A stretch of DNA of 16,122 nucleotides from an archaeon (lineage in GTDB: Archaea; Nanobdellota; Nanobdellia; SCGC-AAA011-G17; GW2011-AR17). The stretch is taken from NCBI GenBank assembly GCA_023245975.1, contig JAHFJF010000008.1, forward strand, positions 1 to 16,122, read 5' to 3'. The translations under genes and the position numbers were made by a program. A model generated the notes under the pieces. The model searched no databases, had not been told where the DNA came from, and saw nothing but the letters and a program-made list of their open reading frames with translations. The first letter of the stretch is position 1. Each line of letters opens with the position of its first letter. Shown here one piece after another: positions 1 through 6,632 of this stretch.

Positions 1-307
1 TAGTCATCTTTGATAGAGAGATTAATGACTTACCTTTCAAGAACTCCTTGCTAAAGCCTTCAGCCGGCCCAATGCAAAAGGTAAGATTTCTTTCAAGAAG
101 GATTTTTGAAAAATCCTAAGAATCCAACTGCTTTCCATGCTCGTCCAATACAAATAAAATACCCTTGATATTCTTTTCAATATCATCTTCTTTCTTTACA
201 TTAATTAACTCTAATAGATTGTATTTACCAATGCGCTTGGCGTATTCATTTATCCCTTCCAAGACATATTTCTCCCTTGGCTTTCCAACTAAGATAATCC
301 TTAACAT
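1..307 (-). CDS. rlmH: RlmH-like 23S rRNA pseudouridine-1915 N3-methyltransferase, partial, with in-frame TAG
   Basis: SPOUT-class methyltransferase (COG1576 type) acting on helix 69 of 23S rRNA. The start is ATG at 307, just after the TGA of the upstream gene, rather than the TTG further upstream. The first 63 residues read MLRIILVGKPREKY then a strand-helix-strand pattern ending FVLDEHGKQLDS, the usual RlmH N-terminal half. A TAG follows at 116-118. Past it the same frame continues as DFSKILLERN, then the SAM-loop motif IGPAEGF and the family signature SLSKMT before the window edge. No base need be added or removed to join the halves, so this is one reading frame broken by a single amber codon. 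It could be a nonsense mutation, a sequencing error, or amber decoding. The C-terminus lies outside the window. Identification is firm; functional status is open. Confidence 0.8.
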
Positions 308-312
308 AGAAA

Positions 313-600
313 TCAACCCGTGCTGTTAGTTACGTTAACTTTAGAAAAATTAGCATCTGCTGTAAGATTAATTTCGTTATTAACTTCGTTATTGCTTAAA
401 ACCATTTCATCTAAGTTTGATTCCAAATTATCCTTTGCCAGACCGGTAAGCTCGCCAAAGTCAACAAAGCCAAAGGCCAAAATCCCTATTATCAATGCCA
501 CCAAAGCCAACCTGAATATAAATCTAGTAACTTGAGAGAATACAAGGAATGCAATGTAAATAAGCACGATGACAATTACGATTTTTATCCAATCAACCAT
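313..600 (-). CDS. small two-helix membrane protein
   Basis: A 95-aa protein not recognised as a named family. Residues about 5-22 (IKIVIVIVLIYIAFLVF) and 28-46 (FRLALVALIIGILAFGF) form two hydrophobic helices separated by a short QVTR turn. An acidic, Asn-rich, soluble tail of about 45 residues follows, ending VNVTNSTG with possible N-glycosylation sequons (NVT, NST). A tail outside the cell is plausible but not proven. The gene starts 26 nt after the CTP synthase stop, and a TATA-like TTAAATATT that overlaps that stop lies about 26 nt from the ATG, so it may have its own leaderless promoter. RlmH begins 5 nt after its TGA, suggesting co-transcription. Confidence 0.7.
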   Translation of the reverse strand: MVDWIKIVIVIVLIYIAFLVFSQVTRFIFRLALVALIIGILAFGFVDFGELTGLAKDNLESNLDEMVLSNNEVNNEINLTADANFSKVNVTNSTG

Positions 601-621
601 TATTATAAAATACTAAATAAG

Positions 622-630
622 AATATTTAA
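622..630 (-). promoter_or_regulatory. TATA-like box overlapping the CTP synthase stop
   Basis: Minus-strand TTAAATATT is centred about 26 nt upstream of the ATG at 600 and contains the TAA stop of pyrG. It would allow leaderless transcription of the small membrane protein and rlmH. Judged by position only. Confidence 0.4.
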
Positions 631-2294
631 GACTTGCTATATTTGATTGCTGCCTTTACAAACCCGAAAAAGAGAGGATTTGGTGTTTCTAACTTAGAAG
701 TTAATTCGTTGTGGGCTTGCGTTCCTACGAAAAAAGGATGCTGGGGCAATTCGATAAATTCAACAAGCTTGCCATCCGGCGACATCCCTGAGAACAATAA
801 TCCATTCTTTGTCAATTCCTCATGAAACCCCGGATTTACTTCATACCTGTGGCGGTGCCTTTCTCTGCATTTGTCTGAATTATACAATCTCTGCACCAAG
901 GAGCCCTGCTTCAATACTGCATCATAACCGCCAAGCCTCTGTGTGCCGCCAAGCTTGGTAACATTTTCCTGAGATTCCATTATGCAAATTACAGGATGTT
1001 TTGTGTCTTTGTCTATCTCAGTAGTGTGAGCATCTTCCATCTTGCATACATTCCTTGCAAATTCAATAACCGCCAATTGCAAACCGTAGCATAAGCCCAA
1101 GTAAGGCATCTTATTGTCACGAGCATATTTTATTGCAGTAACCATACCCTCAATACCCCTCTTACCATAGCCGCCAGGCACAATCAAGCCGGCTATATTC
1201 CCTCCGAGGAATTGGCCTGGGTTATTCTCTATTTTTTCTGCATCTACCCAAGAGATGTCCACAGTAACATCCAAATTTGCAGCCGCATGAGCCAAGGCTT
1301 CCCGTACCGAAGCATAGGAATCCTGCAATTTCATATATTTGCCACAAATTGCAATGCTAATCTTTTTCTTGTTTGGATTCTTGATTTTGCTAACAAGCGA
1401 TTCAAGGCTTTTCATAGAAGAATCCAGCCTTCTCGCCTCCGCCCTTGTCTCTTTTGATGATTTATTGTTCAACAGCCTGTCATTAATCATGTCAAATATT
1501 TCTCCATTATAAAAATTTAATGGTATCTCGTAAATTGTCTTTGTGTCTGGAGCGAGCATTATTGATTCTATACTTATGCCAGATGCATCTGCAATCTTAT
1601 TCTTTTTTTCATCATCTATGCCATCAACTGTTTCACATCTTGCAATCAATATATCGGGAGTTATTCCCAGCCTCCTTAATATCTCCAAATCTATCTGCGC
1701 CAATGCAGTCTTATTTTCCTGAACACATCTCAAGTAATCTATCCATGTCAAATGGCAATAAAGTATGTTCTCTTCCCCAACTTTATCTTTCAACCTCCTC
1801 ACGGATTCTATTCCGGGCCTTGACTCATCCTGCCAAGGCGTTCCGCCAATTTCTATAAGGACTACATCTGCGTTCTCCTTATCTGAAATAGAAAGTATTT
1901 TCTCCTGAATATGCTCAACAACGTGCGGCACGTAACGTATTGTCTCGCCAGCATAATTACCATTTCTCTCTTTCTCCCTAATCTCATCAAGGACACGGCC
2001 CATTGTAATGCTCCATTCTATCTTGCAATTAACACCAATAAACCGTTCATAATGGCCAAAATCCATATCAACTTCCCTACCATCATCAAGAATGAAAACT
2101 TCTCCATGCTGCTCTGGGTTTTGCGTGCCAGGGTCAGCATTAAGATAACCATCAAATTTTATAGGCAAAACACGATAGTTTGGGGCTAAGATTCTTCCTA
2201 TAGAAGCTGCAGCAGTGCCCTTGCCCAATCCAGACATCGGGCCGCCAGTAATTACTATGAATTTCCTTGGCCTTTTTCCGCTCTTTTTAACCAT
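627..2294 (-). CDS. pyrG: CTP synthase (glutamine-hydrolysing), divergent UTP/CTP site
   Basis: Converts UTP to CTP with ATP and glutamine. The start is ATG at 2294 (an upstream GTG is possible), 26 nt from a TATA box. It is 555 aa, the normal family length. The amidoligase domain (about 10-275) has the P-loop GGPMSGLGKGT (17-27), the DPGT and QHGEVFILDDG segments and GHYERF. The glutaminase domain (about 310-550) has GLCYGLQ with nucleophile Cys402, RHRHRYEVN, and QAHNELTSK supplying catalytic His528 and Glu530 (usually FHPEFTSK). The amidoligase is unusual: the common GGTVGDIES reads GGTPWQDES and the common KTKPTQHSV reads KTALAQIDL, both at segments known in E. coli to bind UTP and feedback CTP. 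It is first in a minus-strand group with the membrane protein and rlmH. Confidence 0.95.
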   Translation of the reverse strand: MVKKSGKRPRKFIVITGGPMSGLGKGTAAASIGRILAPNYRVLPIKFDGYLNADPGTQNPEQHGEVFILDDGREVDMDFGHYERFIGVNCKIEWSITMGRVLDEIREKERNGNYAGETIRYVPHVVEHIQEKILSISDKENADVVLIEIGGTPWQDESRPGIESVRRLKDKVGEENILYCHLTWIDYLRCVQENKTALAQIDLEILRRLGITPDILIARCETVDGIDDEKKNKIADASGISIESIMLAPDTKTIYEIPLNFYNGEIFDMINDRLLNNKSSKETRAEARRLDSSMKSLESLVSKIKNPNKKKISIAICGKYMKLQDSYASVREALAHAAANLDVTVDISWVDAEKIENNPGQFLGGNIAGLIVPGGYGKRGIEGMVTAIKYARDNKMPYLGLCYGLQLAVIEFARNVCKMEDAHTTEIDKDTKHPVICIMESQENVTKLGGTQRLGGYDAVLKQGSLVQRLYNSDKCRERHRHRYEVNPGFHEELTKNGLLFSGMSPDGKLVEFIELPQHPFFVGTQAHNELTSKLETPNPLFFGFVKAAIKYSKS

Positions 2295-2315
2295 CTTCAC
2301 AAAAACTTCCTTTGA

Positions 2316-2324
2316 TTTTAAATA
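2316..2324 (-). promoter_or_regulatory. TATA box of pyrG
   Basis: Minus-strand TATTTAAAA is centred 26 nt from the ATG at 2294, the distance expected for a leaderless archaeal transcript. Confidence 0.6.
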
Positions 2325-2345
2325 ATTATCTATACTCCATAGATA

Positions 2346-2355
2346 CTTTTAAAAA
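2346..2355 (+). promoter_or_regulatory. TATA box of the 59-aa ORF/HIT operon
   Basis: CTTTTAAAAA is centred about 27 nt before the ATG at 2378. This spacing selects the ATG at 2378 over the in-frame ATG at 2360, which is too close to the box. Confidence 0.6.
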
Positions 2356-2377
2356 GAATATGACAAATAACACTCAA

Positions 2378-2557
2378 ATGGAAAAAGAATTCGCAGTCAG
2401 GTTTAAAATAGTGGAAGGCAACATAGAGACGCAGATGAAACAGAAAAATGTCTCGCCACAGGAGGCAATCGGCCTGCTTGAAATGGCAAAGTCACAACTT
2501 CTTGAGAATCTTTCCAAAAACAGGAAGGATATATTCTCAGGGACATTCAAGGAGTAG
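2378..2557 (+). CDS. small conserved-looking helical protein upstream of HIT
   Basis: A 59-aa protein, probably all alpha, with no recognised family: MEKEFAVRFKIVEGN, then a helix with NVSPQEAIGLLEMAKSQLL. The start at 2378 is chosen by its distance from the TATA box; ATG at 2360 is an alternative giving 65 aa. It ends in TAG, the only TAG terminator among the complete genes here. The HIT gene begins 3 nt later in the same frame, and a GGAG overlapping the end of this gene is the likely ribosome-binding site for HIT. The two are almost certainly co-transcribed. Reading through the TAG would give a fused 59-aa + HIT protein. Confidence 0.7.
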   Translation: MEKEFAVRFKIVEGNIETQMKQKNVSPQEAIGLLEMAKSQLLENLSKNRKDIFSGTFKE

Positions 2558-2560
2558 AAA

Positions 2561-2977
2561 ATGGACTGTATCTTCTGCAAGATTGTATCTGGAGATATCC
2601 CCGCCTCTAAGGTTTATGAAGATAAGGATTTAATAGCATTTTTAGACATAGCTCCTGCAAGCAAAGGGCATGTTCTGGTAATACCAAAAAAACATTCTGA
2701 AAGCATAGCTGACACTTCTGAAAGGGTCTTATCTTCTTTGAGCATAGCTGTAAGAAAAGTTTCTAAAGCCTTGCTTAAGGATAATGAAGGAGTCAATGTT
2801 TTGCAGAATAATGGAAAGGCTGCCGGGCAACTTGTCAATCATCTCCATTTTCATGTAATCCCCAGGAATTCAGGAGATGGGCTTGAAATTGCACATTGGC
2901 ATGCAAAAAAATATGCTGATGGAGAGATTATTCAGTTTCAGGATAGAATCAAAAAGCATTTAAAGGAAACACGTTGA
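2561..2977 (+). CDS. HIT-family nucleotide hydrolase/transferase
   Basis: A 138-aa Hint-type histidine-triad protein. Family members hydrolyse nucleoside phosphoramidates, dinucleoside polyphosphates or aminoacyl-adenylates; the substrate here cannot be read from sequence. It opens MDCIFCKIVSGDIPAS with the CxxC pair (Cys3, Cys6) that, with His45 and His94, forms the usual structural zinc site. The catalytic triad HLHFHVIP is at 94-99. The length is standard and no key residue is missing. GGAG about 6 nt before the ATG serves as a Shine-Dalgarno site inside the end of the upstream gene. The promoter for the following tRNA-Met lies within its last codons. Confidence 0.93.
   Translation: MDCIFCKIVSGDIPASKVYEDKDLIAFLDIAPASKGHVLVIPKKHSESIADTSERVLSSLSIAVRKVSKALLKDNEGVNVLQNNGKAAGQLVNHLHFHVIPRNSGDGLEIAHWHAKKYADGEIIQFQDRIKKHLKETR
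2958..2965 (+). promoter_or_regulatory. TATA box for tRNA-Met, inside the HIT gene
   Basis: ATTTAAAG is centred about 28 nt before the tRNA 5' end at 2989. It is embedded in the last coding codons of the HIT gene. Confidence 0.5.
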
Positions 2978-2988
2978 TTTTTCATATT

Positions 2989-3061
2989 GGCACCGTAGCT
3001 CAGCGGTTAGAGTACCGGTCTCATGAGCCGGATGTCGGGGGTTCAAATCCCCTCGGTGCCA
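2989..3061 (+). tRNA. tRNA with CAT anticodon (Met; G at position 37)
   Basis: A full cloverleaf can be drawn. The acceptor GGCACCG (2989-2995) pairs perfectly with CGGTGCC (3054-3060), with discriminator A at 3061. The D stem is GCTC/GAGT, the anticodon stem CCGGT/GCCGG closed by a T:G pair, the variable loop ATGTC, and the T arm GGGGG-TTCAAAT-CCCCT. The anticodon loop is CTCATGA, giving anticodon CAT at 3022-3024. The anticodon stem lacks the three G:C pairs of initiator tRNA and the acceptor starts G1:C72, so elongator Met is favoured; a lysidine/agmatidine-type tRNA-Ile(CAT) cannot be excluded. Position 37 is G, where tRNAs reading AUN codons normally carry A for t6A. No intron and no encoded CCA. 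Confidence 0.9.
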
Positions 3062-3069
3062 CTCTTGAA

Positions 3070-3732
3070 TTACCTTAACTTCCTGTAAGAAATTATTACT
3101 CCGTTCCTTCTTTGCTGCCCTATATATATGTTTAACCGATTATAGAACCGAACGTAAGGAATATTCAAGAGATTGGCTGAACCATTCCAAAGAGAACTGC
3201 TCATTATATCAACATCCTCGTCGTTTAATATCCTTCTCCTTAAATCCCTTGTAACAGAATAGCCCCAAATTCCATGCTCATCTGCAACCCTAGAGAACAA
3301 TCTTCTGCCACGCCGATTTATCATGTCTGAAAATACAGCATGAGTAATTACATCCTTGCGCGAGATTGCTTCCAATGATATTCCAGGATAATCACTAGAT
3401 GGGCACCAATCATGAGGATGCGTATGATATTCGTATATTGGGCCATTAGTTTCAGCCAATACCCGGTTTATTTCTTCATCATTCTGATCAACAGTAGCCT
3501 CACCTTCATTTACACCGACATCGTACCATTTACCAGACACATATAACCACATATCCTCAAAACAATTAGTTTTTGCAAGCCTTGTCAGATCCATCTCGCC
3601 ATTGAACCTAGACCTTCTATAAACAGCACCTGATAAATCCCTGAACTCAATCGGACCCTCCCTTAAATCCGCAATAGACAAGGAAGAAGCTAGGCTAAGG
3701 GATAAGGATAAAACAATAGTTTTAAGCTTCAT
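3070..3732 (-). CDS. secreted protein with JAB/MPN-like HTHP motif
   Basis: A 220-aa protein with a signal peptide (basic MKLK, hydrophobic stretch to about residue 20, likely cleavage after SIA). The core has a strand reading PIYEYHTHP (98-106) and, about 18 residues on, SRKD (124-127). H-x-H-P followed by S-x-x-D is the metal-binding pattern of JAMM/JAB isopeptidases and DUF4329-like relatives; Glu76 or Glu78 could be the upstream acid. The spacing from the second His to Asp127 (21 residues between) is longer than the classic 10, so the assignment is tentative. Its stop lies 8 nt from the 3' end of the convergent tRNA-Met. A TATA-like TTTTTATT at 3756-3763 is about 28 nt upstream. The substrate is unknown; a bacterial-type cell-wall substrate would be unexpected in an archaeon. 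Confidence 0.75.
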   Translation of the reverse strand: MKLKTIVLSLSLSLASSLSIADLREGPIEFRDLSGAVYRRSRFNGEMDLTRLAKTNCFEDMWLYVSGKWYDVGVNEGEATVDQNDEEINRVLAETNGPIYEYHTHPHDWCPSSDYPGISLEAISRKDVITHAVFSDMINRRGRRLFSRVADEHGIWGYSVTRDLRRRILNDEDVDIMSSSLWNGSANLLNIPYVRFYNRLNIYIGQQRRNGVIISYRKLR

Positions 3733-3810
3733 AAAAGGATGTTATTAAAGAATGCAATAAAAAGCTATCGGAAATTTAGAGGCGGCCTGTGCGCCAAGCT
3801 TTGTAAACTC

Positions 3811-5199
3811 TCACAATTTTTTAAGTTTAATGCCTTCAGCAGAATCCTCGATCAAATAGCCTTTATCACGAATCTTAACCCTTAATTCATCTGCTTTCTT
3901 GAAATCTTTATCTTTTCTAGCTGCTTCCCTATGCTCCAAGAGCTGCTTAACTTCATTGCTTACTTCTAATCTCTCTTCCTTAGCTTCTTCTAATTTCAAC
4001 CCTAGAACCGAATCAAACTGCAATAAAGCGTCATACCTGTCTTTCTTAGGAACAGCTTCGTCTTTTACCATCTCCCAGACTACAGCCAATGCTTTAGGCA
4101 TATTCAAGTCATCATTTATCGATTTCAAGAATTCTTTTTTATAAAGTTCAACAGATTTTGGCAGTGATTCCTCGCCTTTCCTGAACTCTATCACTCTTGA
4201 TTTTAGTTTTTTATGAGCATTCCTTGCAGCATCCAACTCTTCAAAACTGAAATTCAATTGGGTATGGTAATGGCCTGTCAAGCAGAAGTACCTAAAATCC
4301 ATTGGGCTATAGCCTTTCTTCTCTAGCTCTGACAAGGTAAGAAAATTATTTCCTGATTTTGCCATCTTTTCTTTATTTATCACTAGAAAATCTCCATGGA
4401 GCCAGTAATTCACCCATTTCTTTCCTAAGTAAGCTTCTGACTGGGCTATTTCATTAGTGTGATGAACTGGAACATGGTCTATGCCGCCGCAATGGATGTC
4501 TATTCTTTTACCTAAATATTTAATTGCCATTGCAGAGCATTCTATGTGCCAGCCTGGGAACCCTTTTCCGTTCCAAGGTGAATCCCATTCCATCTGCCTC
4601 TTATCATCTTTAGGAGAGAATTTCCATAAGGCAAAATCTGTTGGAAGCCTTTTTTCCCCGACTTTTACCCTGGCGCCGGCCTTCAAGCCTGATTTTTTTA
4701 ATTTAGCTAATCTTCCGTAATCCTTCAGCTTTGAAGTGTCAAAATAGACCCCGTCATTTGTAATGTAAGTATATCCTTTCTTTTCTAATTCTTTGATTAA
4801 TTCCACCTGCTCCTTGATATTGTCGGTAGCCTTGCACCATACAGAAGGCTCTAATAAATTTAATTTCTTGAAATCTAACTTGAAAGCATTTGTATAAAAA
4901 ACTGCAATGTCCCAGACTGATTTCTTTTCTAATTTGGCTTCTTTTTCCATCTTGTCTTCGCCAGTGTCTGCATCTGAAGTTAAATGCCCGACATCTGTTA
5001 TGTTTATAACATGCTTTACTTTGTAACAATTATAAAGCAAGGTTCTCTTAAGAATATCTTCGAAAACATAAGATCGTAAGTTTCCGATATGTGCATAATG
5101 GTATACTGTCGGGCCGCAGGCGTAAATTAATACTTCATTCTTATCTATCGGCTTAAATGATTCTAATTTCCTTGACAGTGTGTTGTATAGCTTTAGCAT
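3811..5199 (-). CDS. cysS: cysteinyl-tRNA synthetase
   Basis: Class I synthetase charging tRNA-Cys, 462 aa. Residues 28-40 contain the first zinc ligand Cys28 (YACGPTVY) and the HIGH-type motif [13 protein letters not shown] supplies Cys221 and [14 protein letters not shown] supplies His246/Glu250, completing the Cys-Cys-His-Glu zinc site that recognises cysteine. The KMSKS loop reads KMAKSGNN (278-285), with Ser replaced by Ala. The C-terminal region (about 330-462) is helical and charged, including the [19 protein letters not shown] segment found near the end of the family, so the gene is complete. The ATG at 5199 is 28 nt from a TTTTAAAA box, consistent with a leaderless monocistronic transcript. 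Confidence 0.97.
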   Translation of the reverse strand: MLKLYNTLSRKLESFKPIDKNEVLIYACGPTVYHYAHIGNLRSYVFEDILKRTLLYNCYKVKHVINITDVGHLTSDADTGEDKMEKEAKLEKKSVWDIAVFYTNAFKLDFKKLNLLEPSVWCKATDNIKEQVELIKELEKKGYTYITNDGVYFDTSKLKDYGRLAKLKKSGLKAGARVKVGEKRLPTDFALWKFSPKDDKRQMEWDSPWNGKGFPGWHIECSAMAIKYLGKRIDIHCGGIDHVPVHHTNEIAQSEAYLGKKWVNYWLHGDFLVINKEKMAKSGNNFLTLSELEKKGYSPMDFRYFCLTGHYHTQLNFSFEELDAARNAHKKLKSRVIEFRKGEESLPKSVELYKKEFLKSINDDLNMPKALAVVWEMVKDEAVPKKDRYDALLQFDSVLGLKLEEAKEERLEVSNEVKQLLEHREAARKDKDFKKADELRVKIRDKGYLIEDSAEGIKLKKL

Positions 5200-5222
5200 C
5201 CTTTATGCCAAAGGTGCTGGTG

Positions 5223-5230
5223 TTTTAAAA
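5223..5230 (-). promoter_or_regulatory. TATA box of cysS
   Basis: TTTTAAAA, a palindrome, is centred about 28 nt from the cysS ATG. The 5200-5331 gap holds this box and a further TATA-like element near 5301-5310, and no gene that I can support. Confidence 0.55.
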
Positions 5231-5331
5231 GGTTTTGTTTAAAAGTAGAGGCAGCTGTGATATTCGGTAAATAATCCTAATTCGTAGTTATTCACTTAAA
5301 AGTTTATATGCCTTTCTGGGATTTTTCCAGA

Positions 5332-5778
5332 TTATTTACGCTCTCTTCGCAAATAATCCCCTAAGTCTATAATATTTCTAAAGCTTGCCTCATTGCCGGT
5401 AATCTTCTTTAGCTTTGCCATGCCCAAACATTCATTTTTCTCATTTACAACAATCTTCAAGAAACCCTCTTTCATTGTGCCTTCAATCTTGAGGATGTGC
5501 CTTGGCCTTAAATTCTTGCCGTAAAGAAAATCATTTTCGCCTATCTCCTTGATTATGACTTTTTCATTTGTGTCTTTAGCAATAATAGAAAGCAATGGCA
5601 GGCTCGGACTGAACTTGCCGTCTTTAATTTCTCCTAAAAAGGTACCTATCAGTTCAGGCTTCTTGTCAATTTCCTTGTTTAATGCAAGCAGCTTTTCTGA
5701 AGCCGTATAATACCTATTTCCGATGTTAAAATAAGCCAATTTCGCTATTCCAAACTTTGAAAGGAATATGTCTATCAT
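5332..5778 (-). CDS. NIP7-like PUA-domain protein
   Basis: A 148-aa homologue of the NIP7/UPF0113 family; in eukaryotes NIP7 acts in 60S ribosome assembly and binds the m5C methyltransferase NOP2. Family segments are clear: NRYYTASEKL (21-30), IGTFLGEIKDGKFSPSLPLL (44-63), ENDFLYGKNL (81-90), and the C-terminal DLGDYLRRE that matches the ADIGEYVRHE end of human NIP7. The C-terminal half (about 70-145) is the RNA-binding PUA domain. It is shorter than eukaryotic NIP7 (180 aa) at the N-terminus. Its ATG overlaps the methyltransferase stop (ATGA) and has GGTGA four bases upstream, so it is translationally coupled. The context supports a joint role in rRNA modification or ribosome maturation. Confidence 0.88.
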   Translation of the reverse strand: MIDIFLSKFGIAKLAYFNIGNRYYTASEKLLALNKEIDKKPELIGTFLGEIKDGKFSPSLPLLSIIAKDTNEKVIIKEIGENDFLYGKNLRPRHILKIEGTMKEGFLKIVVNEKNECLGMAKLKKITGNEASFRNIIDLGDYLRRERK

Positions 5779-6632
5779 TTTCTCACCATCTTAGCTATGA
5801 AAAAGCCTTGTGTGCCTACTAGGTCTGGCCAAATCCTTTTTGCATTCTTTATCTGGCTGTCAAGCTTATTCCCAAAAACATCTGTAAGCCCATTTGCACC
5901 AATGCAGTCTATAGGAACTACCTTTAATCCTAACTTTTCAATTGCCCATTGTAATACCATCTCATTTTCTTCTGGCTCCAATGAACAAGTTGAATAGACT
6001 AATTCGCCCTTTTCTTCCAATAATGTCAAGACATTTGCCAATATCTCTTTCTGCAATTTCTGCCTTGAATTAAAATTAGACAAAGACTGCTTCTCGAACC
6101 AGCCCTTGTCTGTAACGAAATTTCCTGAGCATGGCGCATCAACAAGTATCTTTCTGAATTTTAGCTTTGCCTCAAATGACCTTGCATCTGACTGATAAAC
6201 TAAGGCATTACTTACTCCAAGCCTTTCCAGGTTGTTTACCAATGAAGGAATCCTTGAGCTCTGGCTTTCCAATGCTATAACGGCATCTGCCTTCTCTGCA
6301 ATCTGCGCCGTCTTCCCACCGGGTGCGGCACAAGCATCAAGAACCAATCCTTCCGGCTTCAATACCTTAACTGGCAATTGCGAAGCAACTTCCTGCGACC
6401 CGTACAAGCCAAGCAAGTATTCTGGGGTTGCTCCCAATGAATATTTGCTCCTTACATAATAACCATTTTCCAAGAAAGGCACTTTCTTAATGCTCATGCC
6501 TTTAGCTTCCAATCTTTTGATTAGTTCTCTTGCATTTGTCTTAAGATTATTGACCCTGATGCAATGCTTATTATGCACTTCCACAAATTCCCAGCCTAAT
6601 TCCTCGTACCTTTGCGTGAATTGATTATTCAT
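5775..6632 (-). CDS. NOP2/RsmB/NSUN-type RNA m5C methyltransferase
   Basis: A 285-aa SAM-dependent cytosine-5 RNA methyltransferase. An N-terminal part (1-90) includes RVNNLKTN and YYVRSKYSLGATPEYLLGLYGSQE, the usual lead-in to the catalytic domain. The Rossmann domain has motif I DACAAPGGKT (99-108), motif IV DAPCSG with Cys168, and motif VI STCSLEPEENE with the catalytic Cys216; both cysteines required by the family are present. It lacks extra RNA-binding domains; the PUA domain is supplied by the separate NIP7-like gene coupled downstream. The target (rRNA or tRNA) cannot be read from sequence; the NIP7 partner hints at a NOP2-like rRNA role. The ATG overlaps the NFACT stop (ATGA), with GGGG upstream. 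Confidence 0.93.
   Translation of the reverse strand: MNNQFTQRYEELGWEFVEVHNKHCIRVNNLKTNARELIKRLEAKGMSIKKVPFLENGYYVRSKYSLGATPEYLLGLYGSQEVASQLPVKVLKPEGLVLDACAAPGGKTAQIAEKADAVIALESQSSRIPSLVNNLERLGVSNALVYQSDARSFEAKLKFRKILVDAPCSGNFVTDKGWFEKQSLSNFNSRQKLQKEILANVLTLLEEKGELVYSTCSLEPEENEMVLQWAIEKLGLKVVPIDCIGANGLTDVFGNKLDSQIKNAKRIWPDLVGTQGFFIAKMVRK

Noticed and set aside
1520..1858. 112-codon plus-strand open frame opposite pyrG
   Set aside because: Antisense to CTP synthase, no motif and no promoter.
2989..3061. Reading the CAT tRNA as an initiator tRNA
   Set aside because: It lacks the G:C triplet in the anticodon stem and the A1:U72 pair typical of archaeal initiators.
3781..3795. GGCG...CGCC small inverted repeat between cysS and the JAB-like gene
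   Set aside because: Four base pairs only; expected by chance.
5316..5330. Hairpin CTGGGA-TTT-TTCCAG just after the NIP7-like stop
   Set aside because: Only six pairs with one G:T and no T tract following on the minus strand; not convincing as a terminator.
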